Source: Topomyia yanbarensis | Taxonomy: Eukaryota; Arthropoda; Insecta; Diptera; Culicidae | Direction of reading: 5' to 3' | Assembly: GCF_030247195.1 (NCBI RefSeq) | Contig: NC_080671.1 | Coordinates: 108,797,845-108,861,844 of the forward strand | Length of the DNA: 64,000 bases | In this document: piece by piece, positions 46,780 to 57,870 of the stretch | Layout: each line of letters begins with the position of its first letter | Numbering within the stretch: position 1 is the stretch's first letter | Made by a program: the position numbers and the translations under genes | The notes under the pieces: generated by a model | Databases searched by the model: none | Told to the model about the DNA's origin: nothing | The model's input: the letters and a program-made list of their open reading frames with translations, nothing else

Positions 46780-47975
46780 GCCCATGCTTTCATTCTTAGT
46801 TTTAAATAAATCAAACTAACATACTCTAGAAGTCTTGATTATACAAACGCGCGTTTTCACGCGCTCAAGAATCGGTTACGTTCGAAAGTCTCTACCCTCG
46901 GTTCTAGCAGCCTAGGTACATGCTTTGAGGTTTCACGTCGGACACCTACACATAAAACTCAACCTTATAATCGCGATGACCGCAAATATTTAAGAATCCA
47001 CGTGAATATGTGAATGACAAACCGCTTTTACAATTGAATTTATACACGCGAAGTTTCATACACAATATACAAACACCCATCCTCTCAAAACGTTAACATA
47101 CAATCGCTCGAACCGTTCGCGATCATCAATGCATTGCACACCTAGGCTCGCGATCTCGCAAACATAAAAAGCCCCTGTGATTGAGTGAGTATTGTAGTAC
47201 TTACAAACGTATAAACACTGTCGCAAGTGCACACCTACAAAAACCCGCGTTCGCGCAATCATGAATCAGTCATGTCCGGAAGTTCCTACCCTTGGTTCTA
47301 GCAGCCTAGGTGCACGTCGACAGTTAGCCCAATCTACAAAAAAGAGAACAAAATTACGGTGATATACCTCATTCAACACATTATTACCGGGATCACTAGT
47401 GATATGGGAAACTCACAGTCTTCTAGTATCTGTTATCTGTTATCTAGTATCGTTCTCTTAAAATTAAGTATCATTTTCACGATCCGCGCAATCATTCAAG
47501 AACACACGCGAATATATGATCAGCTACATGGTTATAGAATCGCACTTATATACACAAAGTTAAACACACACCAGCACGATGGGATTCATTAACGTACAAA
47601 CGCTCGAGCCTTTCGCGATGATAAACAAACGCGAACATGCAATCGTGATAATCCATACACAAATACGTCCAAGATTTCGCAAAAACTGAAATGCCCCGAT
47701 GATTAAGTGAACGCTATAGCACTTATCATCTGGTCAACGCAGTCTTAAGCGCCAGCACATAAACGCTCATTCCCACGCGATCTTGAAGTCCATATGCCCG
47801 CACATTTGAACCTACACTCATTATCACAATCGGAATCACCGCCGGTTGCAATTGGCCTTAAGCAGTGTTTTAGTGTGTGTGTGTGTGTGTGACATTTCCC
47901 GTCTCGTCTGCAATTGTAGTGAGTGATTCTTACACGCTCTACAGTTCCAGTAAGACCACTCTCAAAAAAATAATG
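46780..47975 (+). repeat. CpG-rich dispersed array
   Basis: Units carry phrases such as TCTAGCAGCCTAGGT (about 46906 and 47297) and repeated CGCGATC words. The right end is CTCTACAGTTCCAGTAAG, then ACCACTCTC and an A-run near 47966. A (TG)n run lies at about 47873-47892. It matches 53.3-54.8 kb (same orientation) and 12.03-13.11 kb (opposite). Confidence 0.6.
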
Positions 47976-47979
47976 GATC

Positions 47980-48350
47980 AACCATGCCAGTCACTGTGAT
48001 ATGATGTGTACAATAGTTCGAAATATGTTCGACTGGATATCTGAGTATTTTTTCGAATTTAACACCATGAAATTTCGTTCCATGACTGGAACTTGACATT
48101 TTGTGACATCATAAAACATCACCAAGCTTAGCTTTAGAGGGGATATATTGGACAATATAATGAGGGTGGTCTGTGAAGGGGCTCCTGGATTTTTTACTAC
48201 CTCACAGGCCGACAAGTTACCCGAGTGTCCACAATACTGAAATACTCATAAATATGAAATTTTATAATCCGATTTGGTTAGTAACCCAGTATCTTGTCAA
48301 CTCTTAAATCCTGTAAAAATGTGCCGAATTAATTTATTTGATTCTAAAAA
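47980..48350. other. Old repeat-like sequence, no gene
   Basis: GACATCATAAAACATCACCA and CATAAATATGAAATTTTATA-type phrases echo sequence near 9.1 and 30.6 kb. No coding region is supported. Confidence 0.35.
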
Positions 48351-48354
48351 CTCA

Positions 48355-48622
48355 AAATATTCTAAGCTAAAATTGGCACTAGTTATACGTTAAGTTAATC
48401 GAGTTAATCTAAAAAGTCACTGGCTTGTCCCTTCCGACTGGCTTGTCACTGTACTTCCGAGACATCACTCGGGACAAGCCAGTCGTTTATGGTTGTGCAA
48501 GAAGTACGACTTTTTGGATATAGCATCTAACTAGTGCCAATTTTAGTGCAAGTTTAAATTTAGCATCTAACTGGTACCAAGATGATGCTAGTTACTGATA
48601 AGGAGAATTCGAAACGCTAAAT
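48355..48622. repeat. Hairpin element, second subfamily
   Basis: Arms pair as AAAATTGGCACTAGTTA and TAACTAGTGCCAATTTT around an inner stem GACTGGCTTGTC/GACAAGCCAGTC. Beyond the right arm the end CTAGTTACTGATAAGGAG, then AATTCGAAAC, matches the copy at 36.36 kb. Confidence 0.55.
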
Positions 48623-48639
48623 AACTTTAAGATAGGTAT

Positions 48640-49250
48640 TCTTTTGTTTCGCTCTATTTTTTGTACATATCGCAGAACGTTTCTCCGGAGATCCAAAAGA
48701 GGATAAATTTCTGAATCCAAAATATCTATCAATGTTCAAAACGGTTTTTAATTACCGCCGTTATTCCCAATTCTGCGATTAGAAACATGTAAGCCTAAAG
48801 TCAGTTAAATTTGAAATGATCCACTAACTGAAGGTCGATACAGCAGCGATGGATTTTAAACATTGCGAGCGTTGTCCTTCTGTTGTTGATTTCGTTCAAA
48901 AAATTAAACAACTTGAAAAAAATGACCCCCGTCGGGCCATCCCTGAGTCGCTCTCTAGTCACACCAGGACTGTCTGCTCCAAATTTGAACATAATCAAAC
49001 AAGTCTAGCCACAGTGTCAACGTATTTGAAAGTTGGATGGGATTTTTCGCCGATGTACACGAAGAAAAGCCATTTTGCATTTTCACCGCTGATTTACACT
49101 GTATGTATTAAAAAAGTCACTGCAAGCAAGAATAAGAAAGAAAATTTTATTGTCCGCTACTTTGTCGAAGACTGCATATCAAAATACAACTTTTATAGGA
49201 GGAGTTATTAAACTTTTAGCGAAGTGGTATTTGAATAAGTTTTCCATGGG
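48640..49250. other. Repeat-derived sequence without a supported gene
   Basis: A 120-codon plus frame (48849-49211) has no domain. Its plus-strand phrase GGCCATCCCTGAGTCGCTCT looks like miniature-element sequence rather than coding DNA. Confidence 0.35.
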
Positions 49251-49252
49251 AC

Positions 49253-49824
49253 TTAAGGGGGTTCTCTTATATAATTGTGCAAAAAGTACCTAATGTTTGA
49301 TAATTTTTTTTTGAAGAAGTAAAATGACTTAGACATGTGCGCTATTCTGCAAAACATTTATTTCATCTATAAAATAAAAAATTTCGAGTGTAAGATGTCA
49401 ATGTCCGCCTAAAAGAAGACAACATTCTCCGTCGCTGTAATCTACAAAATCGTAATATTTTGATCGTTAACAATTTTTTACAGCTTGCCAAAGTGGAAAA
49501 ATCATGCGAAAAAACGATACTTTATTCTATAACGAATTTTTCAAGTGTTTTAGCTTGGGGCGCCTCTATGGAATGTAATCTTCCAGATCGGTTTGGTTTT
49601 CTGCTTGTAGACGACGAATTGCGACCTGTATCGTGCCCGCAGATGAGATCGGTTTTCAAAACACCTTTTGCTGGAGCTGCCATTTTGGACGCCTTACGCT
49701 CGAAAATTTTGATTTTTTAGATGAAACCTTAATAAACATTTCGCAGAATCGCGCACTTCTTCAAAAAAAAAAAAAATCAAACATTAGGTACTTTTTCCAC
49801 AACTATATAAGAGGGCCCCCTTAA
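49253..49824. mobile_element. TTAA-bounded element with long inverted ends
   Basis: TTAAGGGGGTTCTCTTATAT at the left is mirrored by ATATAAGAGGGCCCCCTTAA at the right. The inverted match continues through AAAAAGTACCTAATGTTTGA and an A/T-run for about 100 bp or more. The interior frames show no domain. The TTAA ends suit a piggyBac-like miniature element. Confidence 0.65.
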
Positions 49825-49908
49825 CTCTTCTGGTGTAACTAGAAATCGACTCAGGGTGGTTTAATTTAAGTTTCAAAAATTCGTTTTTCTTCTGAGCAAT
49901 TCAATATA

Positions 49909-50737
49909 CCGTAAACCGGGGTGACTTTGATCACTCGAAACTTTTTTCGTAGATCGCTTATTAAACCAGAATAGTCTACCGAATCATTTTAATATGAATT
50001 GATTTTTACTCTAAACTTATAAAATACTGATTTGTTATACTTTTTGAGTATATTGTTCGGTTTTTGGGTACAAAAACTACAGAAAACCGAAATTTGACTT
50101 TACCTGATTTTTACGAAGCTTCGTAAAGTGTCTATTTTTTATAAAACAAATGAATCTTAGATTTGAGCAAGAGAAATAAATTACAAGCGATTATTTCAAA
50201 TTATTTTATGCTAAAACTCGCAACATTTTTTTGTTGTTCAATATTGCAACGTGTTAAAATGGATGAAACTTTTTGTACATTGATAAAACACTGAAACAAA
50301 ACAATTTTAGCAGCTTTAAAGGTTTTCAGAATCTTTTATTCTAGTTGGACATAATCGAATTTTGGTTGTTCGAATTTTACAGTACATTAAAATACTTTGT
50401 ATAATACTAATTAACATCTATTTAACAATGAGTATCTTTCCAGAATTAGTTTAAACAAACATTTGAAGCATTGACATGCAAAAGCATTGACATCAATAAC
50501 TTAATGTGGGTGAACATGCAGGCTATCAAAGTCACCCCGGAACACGAAAACGGACTTCAACTTGAAATCATTTTTGAAAAAATAGCTGTAAACGGACAAT
50601 TTTAGATAAAACCATCCTATCTTGTTCTCCATACATCAGTACACGGTTTAAAAATATTAAACTCGAAAAAAATGTGTTGCGTCTAAAAATATGTAATGAT
50701 TACTTCGAAAAGTGATCAATGTCACCCCGGTTTACGG
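49909..50737. mobile_element. TA-flanked element with CCGTAAACCGGGGTGAC ends
   Basis: CCGTAAACCGGGGTGACTTT at the left is mirrored by TGTCACCCCGGTTTACGG at the right, with TA at 49907-49908 and 50738-50739. A partial internal copy, AAAGTCACCCCGG, lies near 50528. No transposase is seen; a Tc1/mariner or pogo-derived miniature element is likely. Confidence 0.75.
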
Positions 50738-50985
50738 TACATTCAACATTAATAATAAATATTGTAACAAGTTCATCTCGGAATTCGTATGATGCGAATG
50801 AAAATCCTTCGCTACTCTCTATCAAGGCATTACCTATGAGCATACAACGCTGTGTACATACGAGCACCAGATTGCCAATTGCCAATTCTGTAAATTATTC
50901 TGTATGGTGACTATTACAGTACATGTACCCACTGCAACTAAATAAATTTTTTATAGAGAACAGATTGAACGACCTCCAGATGTTA

Positions 50986-51538
50986 CAGTGAAGACCGGTT
51001 TTTATCAGTCTCTTAGTTTAATTTAGGCTGAGAAAATGGGGACATATTTTTTTCTTTTTTTATAAACCGAAATTGCTCAAAAATATTCTTTTTTTATTTC
51101 GATTGCAGAGGTTTTAACCTTAAGATCATTCGCCTCTTCGGATTAGAAAAATCTCTTATGAAAAATTTCCAACCCTATGTGTGGGGTCGGGACTCGAACC
51201 CAGGTGCGCTGCGTACAAGGCAATCGATTTACCAACAACGATACGCCCATCCCCTACAAAAAATATTCTTCTTTAGTTCCGAAACGTAGTCTCATAATCC
51301 TTTCTGATTATTTAGTATAAATTTCCCTTAACGAGCTCTACCGATGTAAAATTTAAAAAATAGATATTTTTAGTTTTGCATATTTTGGATCGTTAATGTA
51401 AAAAAAATAAGCTCAAGAAAGTATTTATTCGAATTTGACTTGGTTCGTCTGATATTGCCTATCAAACATATTTCCTAATGAGGCTGACGAAATCGGGGGT
51501 AATTGAAATAATGGGTCGATAAAATCGGGGCTTCACTG
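50986..51538. mobile_element. CAGTGAAGACC-type element hosting a SINE
   Basis: Left end CAGTGAAGACCGG and right end GGGGCTTCACTG are inverted, with TA at 50984-50985 and 51539-51540. It is a shorter relative of 40838-42316, interrupted by the SINE at 51087-51254. Confidence 0.7.
51087..51254 (-). mobile_element. tRNA-derived SINE (Feilai-like)
   Basis: On the minus strand the head reads GGGGATGGGCGTATCGTTGT, with the B box GGTTCGAGTCC at 51200-51190, and ends in an A-rich tail. It is better preserved than the copy at 27308-27482. Confidence 0.7.
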
Positions 51539-51634
51539 TAATGTAATGCTTTTCGACTGAATTAAAAAAATTAAAAAATCATCTGCTCGAATTGGCAAAT
51601 TGCATGCGTAAAGTCTCAAAGAGGAATTCCGAAA

Positions 51635-51920
51635 GGGTCCATCCATAAATTATGTAGCATTATATCTGGGAGGGGGAGTTATGTATTTTGTGTTGATGTG
51701 TGACGACAGGGGACTAGGGGGTCATGCTACGTAGCTTTTAAAAGGGAGTTGACCTGATGTCGCTACAATCTTACCCGTTTCATCTAACTAACATCGTTTT
51801 TTTAATTTTTTTTAATTTTTACTGGGACAAGGGGGGGGGGGGTTACCATCAAGCTACGTTATTACCAGAGGGTATTTAAAGGTTCACACAAAAAATGCTA
51901 CGTCAATTATGGATGTAACC
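51635..51920. mobile_element. Miniature element with GGTCCATCCATAAATTATG end
   Basis: GGGTCCATCCATAAATTATG at the left is mirrored by CAATTATGGATGTAACC at the right, with GTAGC/GCTACGT sequence inside each end. A G-run lies at about 51832-51841. It is probably non-autonomous. Confidence 0.6.
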
Positions 51921-53300
51921 AAAGTTTTTAAAATTGTGACTCATCATCTTCGATTCCGATGAAATTTTACAAGGATGAACGGCATGGAAGAATAAACATT
52001 TTCCGCGGCCAATGAGATTTTTTTGAGTAAATTTTAAAAGGATATAGAAGTTTTTGAATGGATTATTTTCAAAAAAATTGTTCGATTACTTCATTTCATA
52101 CAGCTATAATATGCGAGTGAGTTGCAGAGAATGAATACTTCTGCACGAAAAAAACTTTGAAAAAAAGTTGCGACAATTATAATAAGAAGGTTTTTTTTTG
52201 TAAACAAACTCTTCAAAAGAAAGGAATCATTTTGAATGTCATTGTCCGTCTTCCCATGAACATCGACAAGTTTGCACCTGTCAACACGCGCGCTCAACCA
52301 CAAACATGTTTTGCCTTTGTGTACAGGTGTTCTTGGAACATCGAACCCAAGCGAACGATGTGCAAACTTAAGTTTAAACACCGTGTACGTACAAAAGAAA
52401 GGCACACACAAAACAGAACGAGTCAACGCTAGTCATCATCATTATAAAGTGAGAGAAAGAGAAAACTAGTGTTAAGATCCTGTGTGTACGAACACCCCGT
52501 ACGTACATGGGGTTCGGATGTGCAGACGAACACATGCACGTGTTTCGGTACACCTAAGCGCGTTCAAGTTTGCACACGCAATGTGGGTATAAGATGAGCA
52601 CGGAACTGGAGAGAACATGGTGTTCAATGTTAATTTGGGAAGACTTGTTATTGAATCATGGAGAACCCAGCAATAAAAAATCCTCATAAATGTGCATATA
52701 AATTTATACTTCTACTATTTATACAATTATATCGAGAAGATTGTCCCTCTCGCAGGTTGATGGGATTGATGGTATTGTAAACATCATCAAGCCACAATAG
52801 ATTCAATAGAGTTATCTAAATATAAGGACCTTCGCTCTTTTTAGTTTTTATTTGCACCAAGTTCTACTACTAGAGGTTAATTAGTTCTCATGTTAATAAT
52901 CCACCAAACATTATGACTACTGAGGATTTGATTTATATAAGAAGCCCGCTTCAAGATGTTGATTACAATACGCCTCGATAGTGGTGTGTCGAGGAGGCCG
53001 GGAGGGCTGATATGATATGAGCCTTTTTTCTGTTCTATACCTTTCCTCTATTCACCAGCTCATAACCAACAATCAACCAGCAACAAATAGATAATTGAGA
53101 AAGGATGTGCTATGTGTGGTGATTGGCTATTCAAGTATTAGTAGTGTTTGAAGTACTAATGTATGTCTCATGTGATGATCATAACTTCAGCTGTATCTTG
53201 TACCTATCTAATCTATTACGTCTCTCATATATTGTCTTTTATCTCTTCTTTTCGAGTCCTATACTGCCATTCTACACCCGCCTTCAGCTGGGTCAACAAA
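51921..53300. other. Stretch without a supported gene
   Basis: It includes a more GC-balanced part (about 52250-52650) with inverted GTACGTACA words. Frames on both strands are short and without domains. Confidence 0.35.
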
Positions 53301-54814
53301 GATGGTGATAGTGAACATCTTAACACTCACACATTCTCAAACGCGGTCTCAGCGGGAAACTACAAAAATGCCATCGTGCACGCGATTACGAATCGGTCAC
53401 GTCCGAAAGTCTATCCTTGATCCTAGAAGCCTAGGTCCATGCCTTCAGCTGGACCAATTAAGAAACTACGCTCATACCTATTAGACAACACGTCTCATGG
53501 CGACATGACCGGGAACCCTATCGATATAAACGATCCCACTCTCTGCCAGAATTCTAACCGCGCACTGAAAATTTAATATCAGACTCACGGTTCGCGCGAC
53601 CATTTAAGAACACACGTTACAAAATCACGTCAGTGCACAAACGTTAGAGCCCCTCGCGATTTTCCAAGCAACCTACGCCCACGAACTCGCAAACATGATT
53701 ACACCCCGGTGATAAGGTGAAAATCTCAGCACTCATAAACTTACCAACACGATCTCAAGCGTCAACCTACAAACTCCCGCGCTCGCGCCATCATGAATCT
53801 GGATCGTCCGGAAGTCTCTATCCTCGGTACCAACAATCTAGGTCCTTGTTAATTAATAAAAAAATAATAAAATTGAAAAATAACTCCCATATCCACTAGA
53901 CAAAACGTTCCATGGCGACATGACCGGAAGCTCTAGTGATATGGGGTAACTCTCTCCCTGTCAGAATGTGATCCGGACACCGAATACTAAAGATCAGAAT
54001 GACGGTCCGCGAATATATGAATCGCCGCAGGGTTTCAAAATCGAATTTATACACGCGAAGTCACATACACGCGAGCACACGCGACAAACACGTCAACATA
54101 CGAACGCTTAAGCCCTTCGCGATCATCTACGCACACCTATGCCCGCGATCGCGAAAACTTGATAACACTCCGGCAATTGTGTGAACGTTTTAGTACTTAC
54201 GAAGTTACAAACGCAATTTCACACGCTAACCCGCAAACGCGCGATCATGAATCGGTCACGTCCGGAAATCTTTAACCTTTATTCTAGCAATTTAGGTCCA
54301 TACATTCAGTTGGACCAATAAAAAAAAATAAAGCTCATATCCACTAGACCACGCGTTCTACGACGACATGATTAGGAACTCTAATGATATGGAAGAACCC
54401 ACTTCCTCCTGGAATCTGAACTGTGCACAAAAAATTAAGTATCAGATTCACGGTCCGCGAACACACGCGAATATGCGAAAGGCACACGGTTATGAAATAG
54501 AATTTATGCACGCGAAGTTACACGTTAGCACACGCGACATACAAACGCACACGCGATCGAGCACGTTAACGTACAAATGTTCGAGCCCTTCGCGATGATA
54601 CACGCGATCGCGAGTCCCTACGCCCGCACATACCTGAACCGTACAATGAATATCACATTCAGAATCACGGCCCACTACAATTGGCCTAATGCAGTGTTTT
54701 ATTGGGCGACATTGCCTGTCTCGTCTGCAAATTGTAGTATGTGATTCTGACGGGGAGCCCTTCCGAGAACCTAGCTCTACAGCTCCAGTAGGACAACTCT
54801 CGAAAAAAAAAATT
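53300..54814 (+). repeat. CpG-rich dispersed array, longest copy
   Basis: At least three units of about 410-460 bp recur, marked by GGTCACGTCCGAAAGTCT-like phrases (about 53396, 53806, 54256) and TCCACTAGAC with a following ACGACATGA or GGCGACATGAC. It ends CCAGTAGGACAACTCTCG and an A-run at about 54815. CpG words such as CGCGATCGCG are frequent, unlike the AT-rich surroundings. No protein is recognisable. Confidence 0.65.
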
Positions 54815-55510
54815 ATATCGAGAAGATTGTGTAAAATTTTCAGAATGGAACTCGATGTATTTTACGAGATACAAATTTTTACACAATCTTTTCAACATGA
54901 TTCTTAATATTTAAAGAAAATAATAAGTAAAAAATCGGTCCAACTTTATAAAATTCAATTTGTTTCTGATAATTTCATAAGGTATAAAACAAAAAAATCC
55001 TCTTATTAATTTTTTGCCTAAGCTCATTTGAAAACGCAACTTTTTTATTTAATATTTTTTCCATATATCGTTTCCATATTCCATATATATATTTTTTCCA
55101 TCGTTATATATCCATATCGTTTCAGAGTTTTCACTTATTGACAAATGTTCAATTTTATAAACTTTAATAGTTCAAAAACTAATTAACATAAAAAATATCA
55201 TATTCACTCGAAACAAATAATAAGTGTCAGTTATTTTTAACTAAAGAATGCAAGAAATTTTTTTGGAAGGAATCAAAATGTTGGTTGTAAATCTGACGTG
55301 AAATGACCCATAGACGATATCAACAAGTTAATGAATGTATGAATTGCGTACCTGAAAATCGAATTACCAGCAAAAGTTCGATATCCTAATATCAAGGAAT
55401 TCAAGGTTTCAATAAATTGAATTGTTGGTAAGCGATGCTTAATTTAGAAGTGTTGGAAATTGTGGAAATTTGAATCCCGAAAACTAAAATTAAAAGCTAA
55501 TTGATCAAAA
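54815..55510. other. AT-rich stretch, nothing recognisable
   Basis: Low-complexity AT-rich sequence with TATATCC repeats near 55070-55110. No gene or repeat family could be supported. Confidence 0.4.
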
Positions 55511-55519
55511 AATTCAAGC

Positions 55520-55985
55520 AGAAGCGTTAATCTGAGAGAAATTATCATGATAAACAACGGCTTCAATAACTTCAATAAACATAAATCGACGTAGAATTTA
55601 GTTGTTCAAGGCTCAACAATTTAGCTTCCATAAATCTGACGAAATCGAGTTGTCATTAAAACCTTATTCGTGGCATGAGCTGTTTTCTAGCAAGAAATTG
55701 TTTATATTGACAATTAAATGCTTACCTAAATTGTTAAAAAAAATCAAACCGAAGTATTATTCTGAGAGAAATTATCATGATAAACAACGGCTTCAATAAT
55801 TTGCCATAAATCGACGTAAAATTTGTTAAAGACACTGGAAAGCAACATTTTCAGAAACTAATTATAGTATTCATATTTCCGACGAAATCGTGTTGTCATT
55901 ATAACCTTATTCGTAGCATGAGCTGTTTTCCAGCAAGAAACTGTTTATATTAACAATTACATGCCTACCTATTCTCTATTCAGCG
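55520..55985. repeat. Two-copy tandem duplication, period about 230-244 bp
   Basis: TCTGAGAGAAATTATCATGA at 55531 recurs at 55761, and CCTTATTCGTGGCATGAGCT at 55661 recurs (one change) at 55905. Both units also share a GACGAAATCG phrase. No coding role is evident. Confidence 0.7.
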
Positions 55986-56529
55986 TTGTCCTTCTTTGCG
56001 ACATGAGCTACATTTTAAACATATTTTCATTCATTTATTGAATAGCTGGTTAGTTGTTCTAATTTTTCTTGGATTTTCTCGCTCATTCATTTATCGTATT
56101 CGCTTTTGTAATGATTTCATTGCTCGGTGCGCCTTTTGTTGACGTCAACGTTATAATTTGCTGTTTCTCTATATTGTTTTTATCAATGTTGCTCAAATTT
56201 TTAATGTGCAATTACAATATACCGTTACAGGTCATTTACAGAGTCTTTCTGGTTTTGACATAGACTGACTGGTTTCGCCAGGCTTACAATTTCAGCTCCT
56301 TATTTTGGTTCCAACCGATCTGTGATCAGAATCACCGCCGCAATAGCATTATTGAATCTTTTCCACTGGATAAAGAAAAACTTCCAATCAACAATCAATT
56401 CACCATTCGTCAAATCGTAGCGACCTATTCACGTTTCAGTTCGTAACCTTCTCCTCGATTAGCTTAGCGCCTGCTGTGTTCAGCAATCGTCCGTATTGTG
56501 TTGTCACATTTTCACTTGCATCCTGCAAA

Positions 56530-57186
56530 ATGGATCCGCTTGTCATTCCAAATCCCAGCCAACCGAAGGAATGCCACCCAGCGGCAGCGATTGACAGCGA
56601 CGGCCTAGTTCCAACCAACAATAGTGCTGGTGGTCCGAAACCGCTCGACTTAAACCAGTGCACCAGTGTTCTCGACTATCAGCAACTGTTGGATCACACC
56701 TTGGGGGTCGTGTTTTCCTGCTTCAACACCGAGCAGCAGGTTCCCTTCGATCTGAGCTCCGAACAGCTGCAGTGGGCAACGAAATTCATCGAAGGACATC
56801 ACCAGCAAGAATTGGATCTAGAGTCACCGGATTTGGACTTTCTGATTCGGTACCTACGTCAGGTGTCAATTGTGCTAAACACTGAAGAAGTTCTACGTGA
56901 TTCTAATGAAAGCCCCACGATGCCGAAACCGTGCCGGGAGCTTAGCACCGCGGACAGTGGCTTTCGGGGTGAACGGGAAATCGGCAGCTGTGCGGCGGGA
57001 CTTGACGGTACACTCAACGAATTGCTGGGAGCGTTGGAAGTGTGGCGAGTGGAACAAGTGAAGGCAATCGATCGTGACTACGAAAGCCTGCTAGCGATTG
57101 AGAAGCTGCTGCTTGAATGGGACGAGGCCGAAGAAGCTGAAAAACAAGAAGAGGAAAAGGTTCATGATGAGTGTGATGTTTGTTGA
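56530..57186 (+). CDS. Single-exon gene, 218-residue protein of unknown function
   Basis: The frame is open further upstream only from a GTG at 56476. ATG 56530 is the better start, with context CAAAATGG (A at -3, G at +4). The protein begins MDPLVIPNPSQ and has a central part with SVLDYQQLLDHTLGVVFSCF, STADSGFRGE around residue 140, and an acidic helical C-terminus (EWDEAEEAEKQEEEK) ending DECDVC. There is no signal peptide or membrane segment, so a cytosolic or nuclear protein is likely. The C-terminal third is probably coiled coil. I do not recognise the family. Third-position GC preference and even codon use separate it from the flanking AT-rich DNA. An initiator-like TTTCAGTTCG lies about 90 bp upstream and AATAAA 35 bp after the stop. 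Confidence 0.75.
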   Translation: MDPLVIPNPSQPKECHPAAAIDSDGLVPTNNSAGGPKPLDLNQCTSVLDYQQLLDHTLGVVFSCFNTEQQVPFDLSSEQLQWATKFIEGHHQQELDLESPDLDFLIRYLRQVSIVLNTEEVLRDSNESPTMPKPCRELSTADSGFRGEREIGSCAAGLDGTLNELLGALEVWRVEQVKAIDRDYESLLAIEKLLLEWDEAEEAEKQEEEKVHDECDVC

Positions 57187-57220
57187 ACTAATTGTTCGCA
57201 TATCTCAAATCGTTTGTTCG

Positions 57221-57226
57221 AATAAA
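57221..57226 (+). promoter_or_regulatory. Polyadenylation signal AATAAA
   Basis: A canonical hexamer 35 bases after the stop codon of the 218-residue gene, which fits a short 3' untranslated region. Confidence 0.55.
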
Positions 57227-57318
57227 GCCTTCCGTCTGTCCATGGGTTCATCAATCAGTGTTTTTTATGTTCGCGCAGTTCTACTATTTATGCGATGGCT
57301 TCCGTTTAGGCCCACTCG

Positions 57319-57504
57319 CTAGAAGAGATCATAAAAAACCGACCGAAACCGATAGCCATAACTTTTGACATAGAAGGGGCAAGTTCCAAACCGGAGAAGT
57401 TTGTTCCTTTCCTTCTGTGGACACGGATCATCGGGAGCGCCGACAAATCCTTTCAGCACTGACCGGCCAACGCACACGCTCAATTCGTCCGTATCGTAAA
57501 ACAT
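57319..57504 (-). CDS. Possible small antisense ORF or last exon, 61 residues
   Basis: ATG at 57504 opens a frame reading MFYDTDELSVCVGRSVLKGF and DPCPQKERNKLLRFGTCPFY, ending at TAG. It has three cysteines and no hydrophobic leader. Just upstream TTTTTATGTGTTTTTAAG could serve as a splice acceptor, so this may be a 3' exon. Base use is more balanced than chance frames nearby. It is convergent with the 218-residue gene and lacks a clear AATAAA. No family is recognised. Confidence 0.3.
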   Translation of the reverse strand: MFYDTDELSVCVGRSVLKGFVGAPDDPCPQKERNKLLRFGTCPFYVKSYGYRFRSVFYDLF

Positions 57505-57574
57505 CGCTTAAAAACACATAAAAATGTCAGCATACCACATCATAAAACACCATTATAATTAGTTAAAGTCAGTC

Positions 57575-57870
57575 ATTCGTTTCAATATTGTTTCCCTCTT
57601 TTCCTGGCAGAACCGCGACGAGGCACTGCAGCCAGTGGCAAACTTTTTTTTTCGTCGGTTTGGTTTATGGCTGCGTTTGGCTGGGTGTGTGTGTGTGCGG
57701 GTGCGTCTTACGCGTCAAGAACTTCTGGAGATCTTCATTTTACACTTTTTTTAACTTTTGTGCTCCTTCCTTCTTCCCCCACCAGCAGACACGATATGAG
57801 TAATAGAGCGACTCCTGCTGACGCCTCCGGAGAATATCCAACGGATCGGAGTGAGGGTAATGTTGGCTGA
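57575..57870 (+). other. Two acceptor-like sites with short open frames
   Basis: TTTCCCTCTTTTCCTGGCAG ends at 57610 and CTTCTTCCCCCACCAGCAG ends at about 57787; both are good 3' splice sites. The second precedes MSNRATPADASGEYPTD, open to TGA at 57868. The first is followed by a frame of about 47 codons. They could be downstream exons of a plus-strand gene, but no donor was linked to them. Confidence 0.3.

Noticed and set aside
48849..49211. 120-codon plus frame starting MDFKHCERCPS
   Set aside because: No domain, AT-rich end, and the sequence resembles repeat-element DNA more than coding DNA.
56476..56529. Extra 18 N-terminal codons of the 218-residue gene
   Set aside because: That extension begins with GTG; the first ATG at 56530 has a good start context.
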